A DNA stretch of 64,000 nucleotides from Paraburkholderia polaris. GTDB lineage: Bacteria > Pseudomonadota > Gammaproteobacteria > Burkholderiales > Burkholderiaceae. Under the pieces are notes generated by a model. The model saw nothing but the letters and a program-made list of their open reading frames with translations, was not told the DNA's origin and did not search any database. The stretch spans positions 1 to 64,000 of the forward strand of contig NZ_JABBGJ010000002.1 of NCBI RefSeq assembly GCF_012927345.1, written 5' to 3'. Each line of letters opens with the position of its first letter. Position 1 is the first letter of the stretch. The translations under genes were made by a program, and so were the position numbers. Positions 55,747 through 64,000 of this stretch are shown here, one piece after another.

Positions 55747-56610
55747 GTGTCCGCACCGAACTTGATTCCCCACATCCGCGGCGCACTGGCCAATTTGCGG
55801 CCCGCCGAGCGCAAAGTCGCCGAGATGGTGCTAAGCGACGTCGACTTTGCGATGCGCGCGAGCATCACCGAACTTGCGCAGCGCGCGGACGTGTCCGAGC
55901 CTTCGGTCACGCGCTTTTGCCGCGCGATCGGTGCGCATGGTCTGCGCGACTTCAAGATGCAATTGGCGCAGAGCGTGGCCGGCGGTGTACCGTATGCGTC
56001 AACGGCGGTTGCGCGTGATGATGATGCGCAGACGTTGATGGTCAAGGTGGGTGAGGCTGCTGTCGATGGGATCACGCATGCGTGCGGTGCGTTGGATCCG
56101 GCGGTGTTTGAGAGTGCGATTGCGGCGTTGTCGAGCGCGGGACGGGTTTTTTTCTTTGGCGTGGGGTCGGGGTCAGGACTGGTCGCGCAAGACGCGGCCT
56201 TAAGGTTTTTGCGGCTGGATATCGCGGCTACTGCGTTTACCGATGGGCATTTGCAACGCCTTTACGCGGGCCTCATGGAGCCGGGTGATGTGGCGTTTGC
56301 GATCTCGCATTCCGGGCGCAGCGTCGAAGTGAATGAAAGCATTCAGATCGCCAAAGAGCGTGGCGCGACGACGATTGCGTTGACTAATGTCGGCTCGCGG
56401 TTGGCGTGGTTGGTCGATATTCCGCTGCTGCTGCGCGTGCCGAGTCCGATCGATCCGAATACGCCAGGCGTGTCGCGGCTCGTGCATCTGTGCATCATGG
56501 ATGCGCTGGCGATCGGCGTCGCGTTGAAGGCGGGTCCGAAGACGCTTGAAAAAATGCGGCACGCGAAAGCGCGGTTGTCGTCGCATGAGCCGGAGGCGGC
56601 GGGGGATTGA
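55747..56610 (+). CDS. RpiR/MurR-family regulator with SIS domain
   Basis: The 287-residue protein has an N-terminal helix-turn-helix (LAQRADVSEPSVTRFCRAIGAHGLRDFKMQLAQ) and a SIS sugar-phosphate domain (FFGVGSGSGLVAQDAALRFLRL, HSGRSVEVNESIQIAKERGATTIALTN). The start is a GTG with AAGGAA 6 bases upstream. It ends the plus-strand operon and likely regulates it in response to a phosphorylated sugar. Confidence 0.93.
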   Translation: MSAPNLIPHIRGALANLRPAERKVAEMVLSDVDFAMRASITELAQRADVSEPSVTRFCRAIGAHGLRDFKMQLAQSVAGGVPYASTAVARDDDAQTLMVKVGEAAVDGITHACGALDPAVFESAIAALSSAGRVFFFGVGSGSGLVAQDAALRFLRLDIAATAFTDGHLQRLYAGLMEPGDVAFAISHSGRSVEVNESIQIAKERGATTIALTNVGSRLAWLVDIPLLLRVPSPIDPNTPGVSRLVHLCIMDALAIGVALKAGPKTLEKMRHAKARLSSHEPEAAGD

Positions 56611-56672
56611 CCTTTCCTTGCCACGCGGTCAACCTCGGCCTCCTGTTCTTTCGCTGCTTATTCAAGCAATGA

Positions 56673-57029
56673 TCGAAGGCGCCAGACGCCAATCTCGTCG
56701 AGAAACAGCGTGCTCAGATGCAGGCAATGGACGAACTGCGTCATGCGCAAACGCAAGTCCATAGCATTAGCCATTACAACCAGTTCTTCACTGGCTTTCA
56801 CGACTTCATGCATATGGCCGACCGGGTCTGGTATCCCTCGGTGCCGAAGTCGTACTTCGAAGATGTGATGAGCGCGGGACCGTTCGAATTCCCAACGGCC
56901 GTGTCCTTCTCATTCGAACACATGCTGACACATCCGCTGTTCATGGCAGGCGCCGCATTCAATGGTGATATGGCGACGATGATGTTCGGCTTTTCCGCGC
57001 AATCGGACGAATCGCGCCATTCTGTCTAA
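56673..57029 (+). pseudogene. Fragment of a multicomponent monooxygenase large subunit
   Basis: The open stretch reads VEKQRAQMQAMDELRHAQTQVHSISHY, then FFTGFHDFMHMADRVWYPSVPK, and ends GFSAQSDESRHSV and a stop. It matches the middle of the phenol/toluene monooxygenase large subunit, with both E-x-R-H di-iron ligand pairs (DELRH, DESRH). The intact subunit has about 500 residues; about 120 remain. A TGA at 56670-56672 cuts it off upstream, and the homology ends exactly where AT-rich DNA begins. The fragment is therefore a remnant cut by insertion or deletion. Confidence 0.85.
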
Positions 57030-57070
57030 TTGACATAATTCCATTGATGTACTTATATCTGTTTATAAGT
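57030..57070 (+). promoter_or_regulatory. Sigma-70 promoter with operator palindrome
   Basis: TTGACA (57030-57035) is followed after 17 bases by TTATAT (57053-57058). Overlapping the -10 box is the exact palindrome ACTTATA-TCTGTT-TATAAGT (57051-57070), which would fit a repressor site. The transcript would have a leader of about 230 bases before the large gene. Confidence 0.6.
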
Positions 57071-57195
57071 AGTATGCGTTGAGTGCTGCAGGCTATAGGC
57101 ATGTGTAATGAAACAATTGCGCTCTCTAATTCATTGGACGCGCCTTGATCTCCCTGCCTGTCTTGATTAATTTGTATCGGTTTTATCTAAAAAAT

Positions 57196-57282
57196 ATGGA
57201 TTTACCTGGATTAATTGTTCCAGGCGCAATGTGTGCCATGTTGAGCGGTGTGGGAAATAAGATTAATGATACTCTTAAATAG
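57196..57282 (+). other. 28-codon frame in the toxin leader
   Basis: MDLPGLIVPGAMCAML...KINDTLK ends in a TAG whose last bases are part of the AGGG before the large gene, so a ribosome finishing here could reinitiate. No ribosome site precedes it. It may be a leader peptide or chance. Confidence 0.3.
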
Positions 57283-57294
57283 GGTTTGCCTATT

Positions 57295-60200
57295 ATGCCT
57301 GAGCATTCATTGCTACATAAGCCTGGGAAAAAATCAAATATTAGTATTGAGGATGCAGTCGGTGAAGATGATTCCTTGCAGGAAGAAATTTTTGTTCATG
57401 ATGGGACGTTATCTCCTCGATTCCAGGCTTTTGTCCAGGAGAGGGCGGCCATAAACGATGATCGCGCAAACGAACTCGTTTACCCACGCGCCTATGCTGT
57501 CGCACGCGCAATCGGCCGAAATGGCGAGTGGGCGAGCGAAGCAGGTGACATGGCGCCTTCGCTCATTGTGCGTTTACCCGGCGCGAGCGCAGCCGGACTG
57601 CGCATCAATATCCTGGAAGGGGATAATTGCATAGTACTGCACGATGAACAGGGTAGCACCTGCGTGACTGATATCACCCTGCGGCGGGTCGATCGCAACC
57701 ATTATAAGGCTGTGGTGGAAGGTATCGACAAGGATGTTCCCGCCGACGGTAACTGTTTCTTCTATGCCGTACGGGAAGCTTTACAGGGCGATGAGTTCAA
57801 ATCCTCCCGGCACTGCATCTTTCAGGGTGAAGACATTCAGACTCGACAACAGGCCAGCAACTATTTTCGCAGCCAACTGGCGGGTTATATCCGTCAGCAC
57901 GCAAGTGAACTTGAGGAAAGTATCTCCTTGGATTTTATTCCCTTTCACAGGAATTCCGTTACTGATGCGCTGATGAAAGGGGGGAGGGGGCAGTTGTCCG
58001 AAGCGGCGTTTCAATCATATGAAACTAACAGAATGTTAGCTCATGTGACAGATAAGCAGGGAAAAAGCAATATCGACGACCTCCCGACATTGTTACAACC
58101 CGCGGTCCCCTGTCAATCAAACGAAGACGGCAGCCTGTTCATGGTCTTGATCAATCGGCTACTGCAACAGGTGATTGAGCGGCTAATCGATTCAGCATTA
58201 AAAAAAGGGGAGGCGTTGGTCGCGGATTACATGACATTGCCAAATCAAATCTCCCTGATCTATAGAGATTCATCGCAGCCTTTCCCAGAGAAGCTCAAAG
58301 CGATCAATGCTCTGATTAAGGATTATAAAGAAGGTTTGCCGGATTTCATCACAGTATTGCCCCCATGGCTCGATCTGGCTATCAAGGCCTGGTCATTGGA
58401 GGAAATTGATCAGGGGCGCAACATAGAGGAAAATATACGCACGATACTGGACACCACCCAAACACTACTCACCAACCCGCTAATTTCAGAATTATTGTCC
58501 CCCGGACAGGTGGCTCGCTTTAGTACCCTGTTACAGCAGGGATCGCAGGCCACTATCCTGCTAACGAAATTCAACAAACTACCCTCTGAGGCGCCGTTCG
58601 GCGACTATTTTGACCTGCTTAAAGATGACCCACTGCTTCGCAGTATCGCACCTGCTAGCGTGCTGTCACTCGTTAAGTTGGCGGACCAGTTGGGCCAGCA
58701 ACTGGATAATGTCGCTTTTCCTGCGGGGAAGGAGGAACGTAGTAAATTAGATTGGCTAATGAAGCTGTTGATAGCGGATAAAGGTGTCGAGTTGCTGGCT
58801 CCTCACGTTGATGTCAACGTGCTCACCGCAGTGAAAACCCCCATAGCTTTAGTGAGACTGTTTAAACAGTACCCTATTGAAGCAAATGGACTTGCACAAC
58901 TGGACTGGCTGACTCATCAACTGTCGTCGTCAAATGACAGCCCACCGTTGGCGGGAACCTTGTTAGAGCCTATGGTCGGGCGGTTACAAGATTCATTGGG
59001 CGACAGTAGAGAAATCATGCGGATCACCAAGCTATTGATAAAAATAGCTAACCCGCAAATTGACCGTAAGAAAAAGCTCCCCGAGCTACTCAGGTTAATA
59101 TTCACCCCCAGACGAGGGGCGAAGTTGGCATCATTTATCCTGCCTTATTTCCCAAACCTTTTCGCAACACTCAACGCTGGGAAGACAGTTTACAAGGCTG
59201 GGAAAGACGTCTCCGAATTAAGAGACTGGTATGCCCAGGTTTCGCCAGACCAAAGCTGGCAAGCAACCAGCAAACAATTTGCAGAAAAGATAAGCTTTAT
59301 CCTAAAGAAGGATGCAGATCTATTCGCATCCTTAAGTGGATTTAGCGCCGGGTCGATACAGGCAACAGTTAGCGCTATTCATGCCCTATTGGACTGGAGC
59401 TGGGAAAAGACCGTCACCTGGCTGCTTGAGCAGATAAAATCGAATCCCGATGGGCGCTGGTATTACGATCGGATGCTAGAAGTGTGCCTCGATTGGCAGC
59501 TCTATCAAGCACTCAAGCCGGGCACCGCCAGTGCCCACGCCCATACCGCCTTGCTAAATGCAGCCGTATTGCTAAAAAGCTCCTTGCCTGAGATCAATAC
59601 CGCCACCCTCGACATTATTATCCAGATATTACCCTTGCTACCTGGGCTGTTCGCCTTAAAGAGTGAGACGCACAAATTACCCCACAACCACGATTGGATT
59701 GAGTGGCTGCATGAAGTGGTCAGGCTGGCGAGCACCAGTACTAATCCGGCGGTAAAACAGCTTGTAGAGCAAGTGGAGACCTTGGCGCACAAGGTCGGCG
59801 AGGACATTTTGCGCCGACTGTTTGATAGCCTGATGGCCAATGCAGCCAGTCTGTTCGGGGAAACTCCTTTCGCTAACGAGATACCCAATACTTCAGCGTC
59901 CACATTGGCGCTCGATACATTCACAACAGAGCAATTACTGGTCACGATGCTGGCCCAGTGGGCCAGCATCGGCATGCAAGAGGCCCGGCAGCAATTGGGC
60001 GCGACGCTGACCTCTGCGGGTACCACACTGAACAGCATTCTGCTGCAGGGTAGGGGAATGAATCTCTTTACCTCCCCTTTAGGACCGACACGCGTGAGTC
60101 CGCTATTTAACCTTTTAAGCATGCCCCCTCTGAGCGTAGTAGAAGGAGTGGACTTATCCGGCGAGTCCTCTGGCATCGTGCCTGAAATGGAAAACTTCAT

Positions 60201-61644
60201 CTGGGGAGATAGCGCACTTGCCAAGCAGAAGAAAATTTTCCTCATTGCGCTGCCCGTCTATTTTTTCTCGGTAATAGCGGCCTTTGTCATTTACAAGAAA
60301 CACAAAGCAGCAAAGGACATCGTACCGGACGCGACCAGGTACGACCCTGTCGCGCCGAATGAGAGCGTATCTATTCCGATGGAGCTAGTGGCCACCGAGT
60401 CTGTAACGCCCATACCCGCTGAACAGGGCAATTTACTGCCCCAGGAAGAAACGACCGACTTGCCGCCCGCCTCCGCAGAGCAAGATCATGAGCGATCTGA
60501 AGCCAATACCCTTACAGGACGAGCCAGTAAGGGACTCACTGGTGCATGGCGTCGGGTGAACGAAAATCCCGAGGAGCTAGCACTCGGGGTGGCGTTGCTC
60601 GTGGGGCTGGCCGCTACAGCGTACTTTTTCAAAAAATATGTAATGGACCGGCAATGGGTTAATGTCGATAAGGCGGTGGATCAGGTTTCGTTTATTGACG
60701 TTGCAGCTGATGAGCGTTTCGACGAGGCGTTTGATTTACCTTCAAGGTTTACAGCCCGTCATCTATCAGCAGACTCGGCTACTGTACCAGTCGAAAAACA
60801 ACAGGACAATATACGAAAGTACACGCTGGAGCTGGCAGCAGAACTAGGTACTTCCTGGCTAAAACAGTTCTTTAATCACCTGATGGACAAGCTGCAACCT
60901 ACTCTATTTAGAATGTCGGAGTTGATGAAGAAAACAGAAAATAATTACGCGTTTTTGCTGGAGTTGGATCTGATGATGTTGACCCTGCAGGCCTTCATCA
61001 TTGAGGAAATCAAGAAAAATGACTACTCCAATCTTGAAGGGCTGCTAGCGCTTAACGGGGTGCGCAACCTGGTGATTAAAACCCTGTTCAGGGATTATAA
61101 GTCTCAGGTTATTCCTTATTATCGAAGTCTTGCCAGAGGGCAACTGTTCAAAACTATCGAGACATTCTGGCCGGCTAATATTCTGAAAACCTACCTGCGC
61201 TATGCGTTGCACGATGCCGGGCATTCCGACTATAAAATACAAACCTATCTCGCCGCACTAAATAGCATGCAGGATGAGCAACTCCTGATTTCCGATGAAT
61301 ACCATCAAGGGATACCAATCGGTATAGCGGGAGAAAGACATATTGTTAAGGTGCTGTTGGATAAACTTAACTCGAAGCTGGCTGATAGCCAATTCGACCT
61401 TGCCAGGGCGCAAAAAATAAACCGGAATATATTGGCGATAGCAAAATCAACGAATACAAACTATCGATTCAAACATCCGAAATCCTTATCAAGGCTTTGG
61501 TTGATGCGAGCCAACAAATCAATGAAAATCCAATCCCCAACATTACCTTTCCTCAAACCGAAGAGGAGTACGTCAATATTAGCTATGTTAACAAGCGACT
61601 TGCTGAAATTATCGGAAAATCATTGCTTTATGATAGCCGGATAG
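57295..61644 (+). CDS. Giant toxin-like protein, N-terminal part (OTU-type protease)
   Basis: This frame gives 1,449 residues. Residues 151-154 (ADGNCFFYAV) are an OTU cysteine-protease loop with Asp151, Asn153 and Cys154. The usual His element (RNHYKAVV, His136) lies before the loop rather than after it, so the domain appears circularly permuted. A long helical region follows. Two hydrophobic segments lie near residues 981-1000 (FLIALPVYFFSVIAAFVIY) and 1095-1115 (ALGVALLVGLAATAYFF). The last residues after about 61,416 are out of frame with respect to the rest of the gene. The start is the ATG at 57295 with AGGG upstream; a TTG at 57286 is too close. No signal peptide is seen. Such proteins in bacteria act on host ubiquitin systems, but this is inference. 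Confidence 0.75.
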   Translation: MPEHSLLHKPGKKSNISIEDAVGEDDSLQEEIFVHDGTLSPRFQAFVQERAAINDDRANELVYPRAYAVARAIGRNGEWASEAGDMAPSLIVRLPGASAAGLRINILEGDNCIVLHDEQGSTCVTDITLRRVDRNHYKAVVEGIDKDVPADGNCFFYAVREALQGDEFKSSRHCIFQGEDIQTRQQASNYFRSQLAGYIRQHASELEESISLDFIPFHRNSVTDALMKGGRGQLSEAAFQSYETNRMLAHVTDKQGKSNIDDLPTLLQPAVPCQSNEDGSLFMVLINRLLQQVIERLIDSALKKGEALVADYMTLPNQISLIYRDSSQPFPEKLKAINALIKDYKEGLPDFITVLPPWLDLAIKAWSLEEIDQGRNIEENIRTILDTTQTLLTNPLISELLSPGQVARFSTLLQQGSQATILLTKFNKLPSEAPFGDYFDLLKDDPLLRSIAPASVLSLVKLADQLGQQLDNVAFPAGKEERSKLDWLMKLLIADKGVELLAPHVDVNVLTAVKTPIALVRLFKQYPIEANGLAQLDWLTHQLSSSNDSPPLAGTLLEPMVGRLQDSLGDSREIMRITKLLIKIANPQIDRKKKLPELLRLIFTPRRGAKLASFILPYFPNLFATLNAGKTVYKAGKDVSELRDWYAQVSPDQSWQATSKQFAEKISFILKKDADLFASLSGFSAGSIQATVSAIHALLDWSWEKTVTWLLEQIKSNPDGRWYYDRMLEVCLDWQLYQALKPGTASAHAHTALLNAAVLLKSSLPEINTATLDIIIQILPLLPGLFALKSETHKLPHNHDWIEWLHEVVRLASTSTNPAVKQLVEQVETLAHKVGEDILRRLFDSLMANAASLFGETPFANEIPNTSASTLALDTFTTEQLLVTMLAQWASIGMQEARQQLGATLTSAGTTLNSILLQGRGMNLFTSPLGPTRVSPLFNLLSMPPLSVVEGVDLSGESSGIVPEMENFIWGDSALAKQKKIFLIALPVYFFSVIAAFVIYKKHKAAKDIVPDATRYDPVAPNESVSIPMELVATESVTPIPAEQGNLLPQEETTDLPPASAEQDHERSEANTLTGRASKGLTGAWRRVNENPEELALGVALLVGLAATAYFFKKYVMDRQWVNVDKAVDQVSFIDVAADERFDEAFDLPSRFTARHLSADSATVPVEKQQDNIRKYTLELAAELGTSWLKQFFNHLMDKLQPTLFRMSELMKKTENNYAFLLELDLMMLTLQAFIIEEIKKNDYSNLEGLLALNGVRNLVIKTLFRDYKSQVIPYYRSLARGQLFKTIETFWPANILKTYLRYALHDAGHSDYKIQTYLAALNSMQDEQLLISDEYHQGIPIGIAGERHIVKVLLDKLNSKLADSQFDLARAQKINRNILAIAKSTNTNYRFKHPKSLSRLWLMRANKSMKIQSPTLPFLKPKRSTSILAMLTSDLLKLSENHCFMIAG
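61412..61417 (+). other. A6 run at a -1 frameshift
   Basis: In the first frame the codons read GCG CAA AAA ATA AAC. The protein continues sensibly in the -1 frame (AAT AAA CCG GAA TAT ATT GGC GAT). The first frame then adds low-complexity sequence ending in a stop at 61644. The -1 frame has a stop at 61386-61388, so the change must occur between 61,389 and the last good first-frame codon; the A6 run is the best place. A true mutation, slippage, phase variation or a read error are all possible. Confidence 0.7.
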
Positions 61645-64000
61645 CGGTAGATTATACGTTAAAGGAAGGGGAGATAGAAAAGGTATATTTCAGTCTTCAA
61701 CAAATAGCGTTTGGGGAATATTCTAAATATAAGCACTATAAAATTACCCCCGGAAATTCTCCTCGGCACGAAACAGATAACGTAGCTATCTTTTGGCCCG
61801 AGATCATTGACAATAATGCGCGGTCTGCGGTGTTGGGTATTAGTCAGGAGATTGAGGATGTCAGAAACGTAATAGACAGAATGAAATTGCTTCGACAGGC
61901 AAAGGCAAATATCGAGAAAGAGAAATTGGTGGATATTTATACTTATGCCCAGGAATTAATTGATGAAAAAGCAAAAGAATTGGGAATTTCCGGGAAGTTG
62001 AAGATTGATAAAAAAATAAGCATAGATTTCAAGGTAAAAAGAGGGGAAATGCTCGGTCTGCCGCTTCCGAGAGGGAGGGAGTGGACGGATGAATTCACAT
62101 TGGGCGAGATTATTTTTAATAAAAGAGATATAGTTGTAAATTTTGTTAAAAATAAAGATGACAATTACTCTAAATTGGTAATTTATCTGCTATCTGTTGA
62201 TTTGCAGAGCCTGTATCTTGCAAAAACAGATCGATGGAGAGCTAATAAAAATATTAAGGCTGATTTTGATCTTTTGGCGCGGGCGAACATAAATCCATTA
62301 TTAATGAAGGCTGGCGGCATTAGTGAAATAAAATACGCGGGGAACAAGCTGATGGGTCTGCTTCATCATATAAATGATGCTGGAGGGATCGATATTATAT
62401 CTTTATTGGATCAATCGATCCGTACATTTGATTCTGAGGATTTGTACAATATTGGATTTAATCGCGATGAAAGTTTATGGGGATGGATGTTGCGGCATTC
62501 GACCGATCCCCTTGCCAAAGTTCAGAGAAAGTCGGAAAGGGTAGGTGTGATAGGGCATGTCAGGTTTCTCCGTTACGAAAAAGTTGCGGTAAAAGAATAC
62601 TCTTACTACGCAGATTATATCGATCGTCTTGCTAATGAGGCCGATTTGCTGGCGACCTCTAACCTGGAAGCTTTCTTGAACAATTTGCTGGAAATTGTGA
62701 AGGTGGTGGCGCTGTTCGTCTCCATCGTCGCTAGCCCCTTGGGGATGCTGGCCAGTTTTGCTATTGGGGCGGCGTTAGGGATTGTCCCGCCGCTGTTGCA
62801 AATGGCTGTTGCTGACGATCCCGACAAAAAAGAGGCTCATTTATTTGAGGCAGCTCTGAGTTTGTTATTTGAAGCCGCAGGTGTTGGGGTCAGCATGGGT
62901 GCTAGCGCAATTATCAAGCGACTAAAAATATCTATTGCTTATCGTAACCTGTTCTCTTACCGATTGCTTATCAATGCAGGTCGCTCAATTGACGATGTCA
63001 GTACTGGAACTTCACCATTAGTAATAGGTGGCGGCTTTATCACATTGCGCGAGTCTAAATCTTCCATACTGAAATCTGCCAGAGAGTTGACTCAATCGAC
63101 AGCCAAGGGAATCTGCACTGGTGTTTGCTGGGATTTCGTCACACAGGTATTGAAAAATTCAAATGTTATCGATGCTCGGGCGGCATCTGATCTGGAACAG
63201 ATCGCGAGAAAACTGGCTCAAAATACGGCCGATGTTTCTATCGACGATCTCTTCAAAAGTAGAAGTGCTAGAGTAATCAACGATAGTCAGGATTTAAATT
63301 ATATTCCGGAAGGTCAATTAGCTGTATTTTCAGAGGCGACAGGCGGGAGGACACAATTAAAACATGTCGCGGTGAGCGTTGGAAATGGGCGCTTTGCCGG
63401 AATGAAAAATGATTATATGGACCCTGCTTTAGGACCCGGTAAAAGTATTGTTACGGCGGAAGAGTTTGGGAAATTTGTCGATGGTAAGTTCCTGAGACGA
63501 GGGGCTAGTGCTGGCATGGTCGAGCCCGCAGTAGAGATTCGTGTCGGATATCCCCGGGGCAGTACCCTTGCAGGGACAGCAGAAGAGGGTGGTCAAAATA
63601 GGGTAATTCAACTATTAGGAAAAGACGGGAGTTTTATTTTCGACAGATATTCTGGTGAGTTATTGATCGATAGTCATGGTGCTCCGTTTAATATCAACCA
63701 TCTGACTATTGATGAGCTATACCACATAATACGCGGGCTCGCCTATCATAAGGGATTCGCTCCGACTGACATAAAGCGAATTTCATTAAAATCATGTTAT
63801 GGAGCCCGGGGTGGACAATACTCCAGTGCTGCGAGGCTGGCGGATAAATTCGACGCTGGATTTAAAATAAAGTCGTATAAAGGGAAAGTTAATGGGGACT
63901 ATCAGAGAATGCATCCGAATGGCGATGCTGTGTTTTTGGGGGGAGGGGAGAGTAAGGTTAAAGATCAGATATACCAGATTCTGCATAATTTATCAGAGAA
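61418..64000 (+). CDS. Giant toxin-like protein, C-terminal part in the -1 frame
   Basis: The frame is open without a stop from 61389 to the end of the window (codons start at multiples of three), so about 860 codons are seen and the gene continues outside. A hydrophobic hairpin lies at about 62,700-62,830 (VVALFVSIVASPLGMLASF, then IGAALGIVPPLL). Next come GICTGVCWDFV (Cys codon 63126-63128) and LKHVAVSVGNGRFAGMKND (His codon 63363-63365), in the order of papain-like C/H enzymes. Last are LLIDSHGAPF (His 63675-63677) and ISLKSCYGARGG (Cys 63795-63797), a His-Gly and Cys pattern like clan CD autoproteases. Base composition is clearly AT-rich. No ribosome site lets this part start alone. Confidence 0.7.

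Noticed and set aside
61412..61418. Programmed -1 ribosomal frameshift with a canonical slippery heptamer
   Set aside because: The codons CAA AAA ATA do not form the X XXY YYZ pattern in the needed phase, so the homopolymer is better explained by an indel or slippage.

Overview
The window is GC-rich for most of its length. Its gene families (multiple LysR regulators, H-NS-type protein, OhrR/Ohr, paired oxidase and ABC operons, dense degenerate intergenic repeats) point to Burkholderia or Paraburkholderia, most likely a secondary chromosome or megaplasmid rich in accessory catabolism. No rRNA, tRNA, CRISPR array or replication origin was seen. Everything here was read by eye from the sequence; no database search was run, so family names rest on motifs and context.

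Layout: (1) 1-330, end of an ankyrin-repeat gene. (2) 892-7767, a minus-strand catabolic operon headed by a LysR gene: LeuC/LeuD-type hydro-lyase, CoA-transferase, HMG-CoA-lyase-like enzyme and MFS permease. The likely logic is uptake of a C5-type dicarboxylate, hydration, CoA activation and cleavage. (3) 8136-11193, a cold-shock gene with a strong promoter and terminator, small hypotheticals, a variant H-NS-type protein and a lone receiver domain. (4) 11738-13810, an IS91-family transposase and tyrosine recombinase pair. (5) 14389-17120, two exported proteins of unknown role. (6) 17658-20949, agmatinase-family enzyme, polyamine-binding protein and divergent LysR gene. (7) 21289-25700, an ABC-F ATPase, a SnoaL-like protein and an ECF sigma/YCII pair. 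(8) 26178-32468, a flavin amine oxidase overlapping a cytochrome c gene, a broken GST gene, a TetR gene, an NmrA-like reductase and two alpha/beta hydrolases. (9) 32698-37640, a small double-glycine peptide, a three-helix OmpA-like protein with a HAD phosphatase, a histidine kinase and a reductase-like protein. (10) 37952-39966, an SDR, ohrR and ohr sharing palindromic operators. (11) 40219-48318, an eight-gene overlapping operon for import and oxidation of an imino acid, opine or D-amino acid, with RidA and a divergent LysR gene. (12) 48920-49985, two small exported proteins. (13) 50180-56610, a sugar ABC transporter split over divergent operons with an SDR and an RpiR regulator.

At about 57,021 the character of the DNA changes. 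A multicomponent (phenol/toluene-type) monooxygenase large-subunit gene survives only as a fragment, and AT-rich DNA follows to the window end. It carries a giant toxin-like gene (57,295 to beyond 64,000, more than 2,230 codons). The gene has an N-terminal OTU-type cysteine protease whose His element precedes the Asp-Gly-Asn-Cys loop (a circularly permuted order), a long helical middle, several membrane segments, and two further Cys/His hydrolase-like patches. The reading frame shifts by -1 near an A6 run at 61,412-61,417, so the last 2.6 kb lies in another frame. This is the most exciting part of the window.
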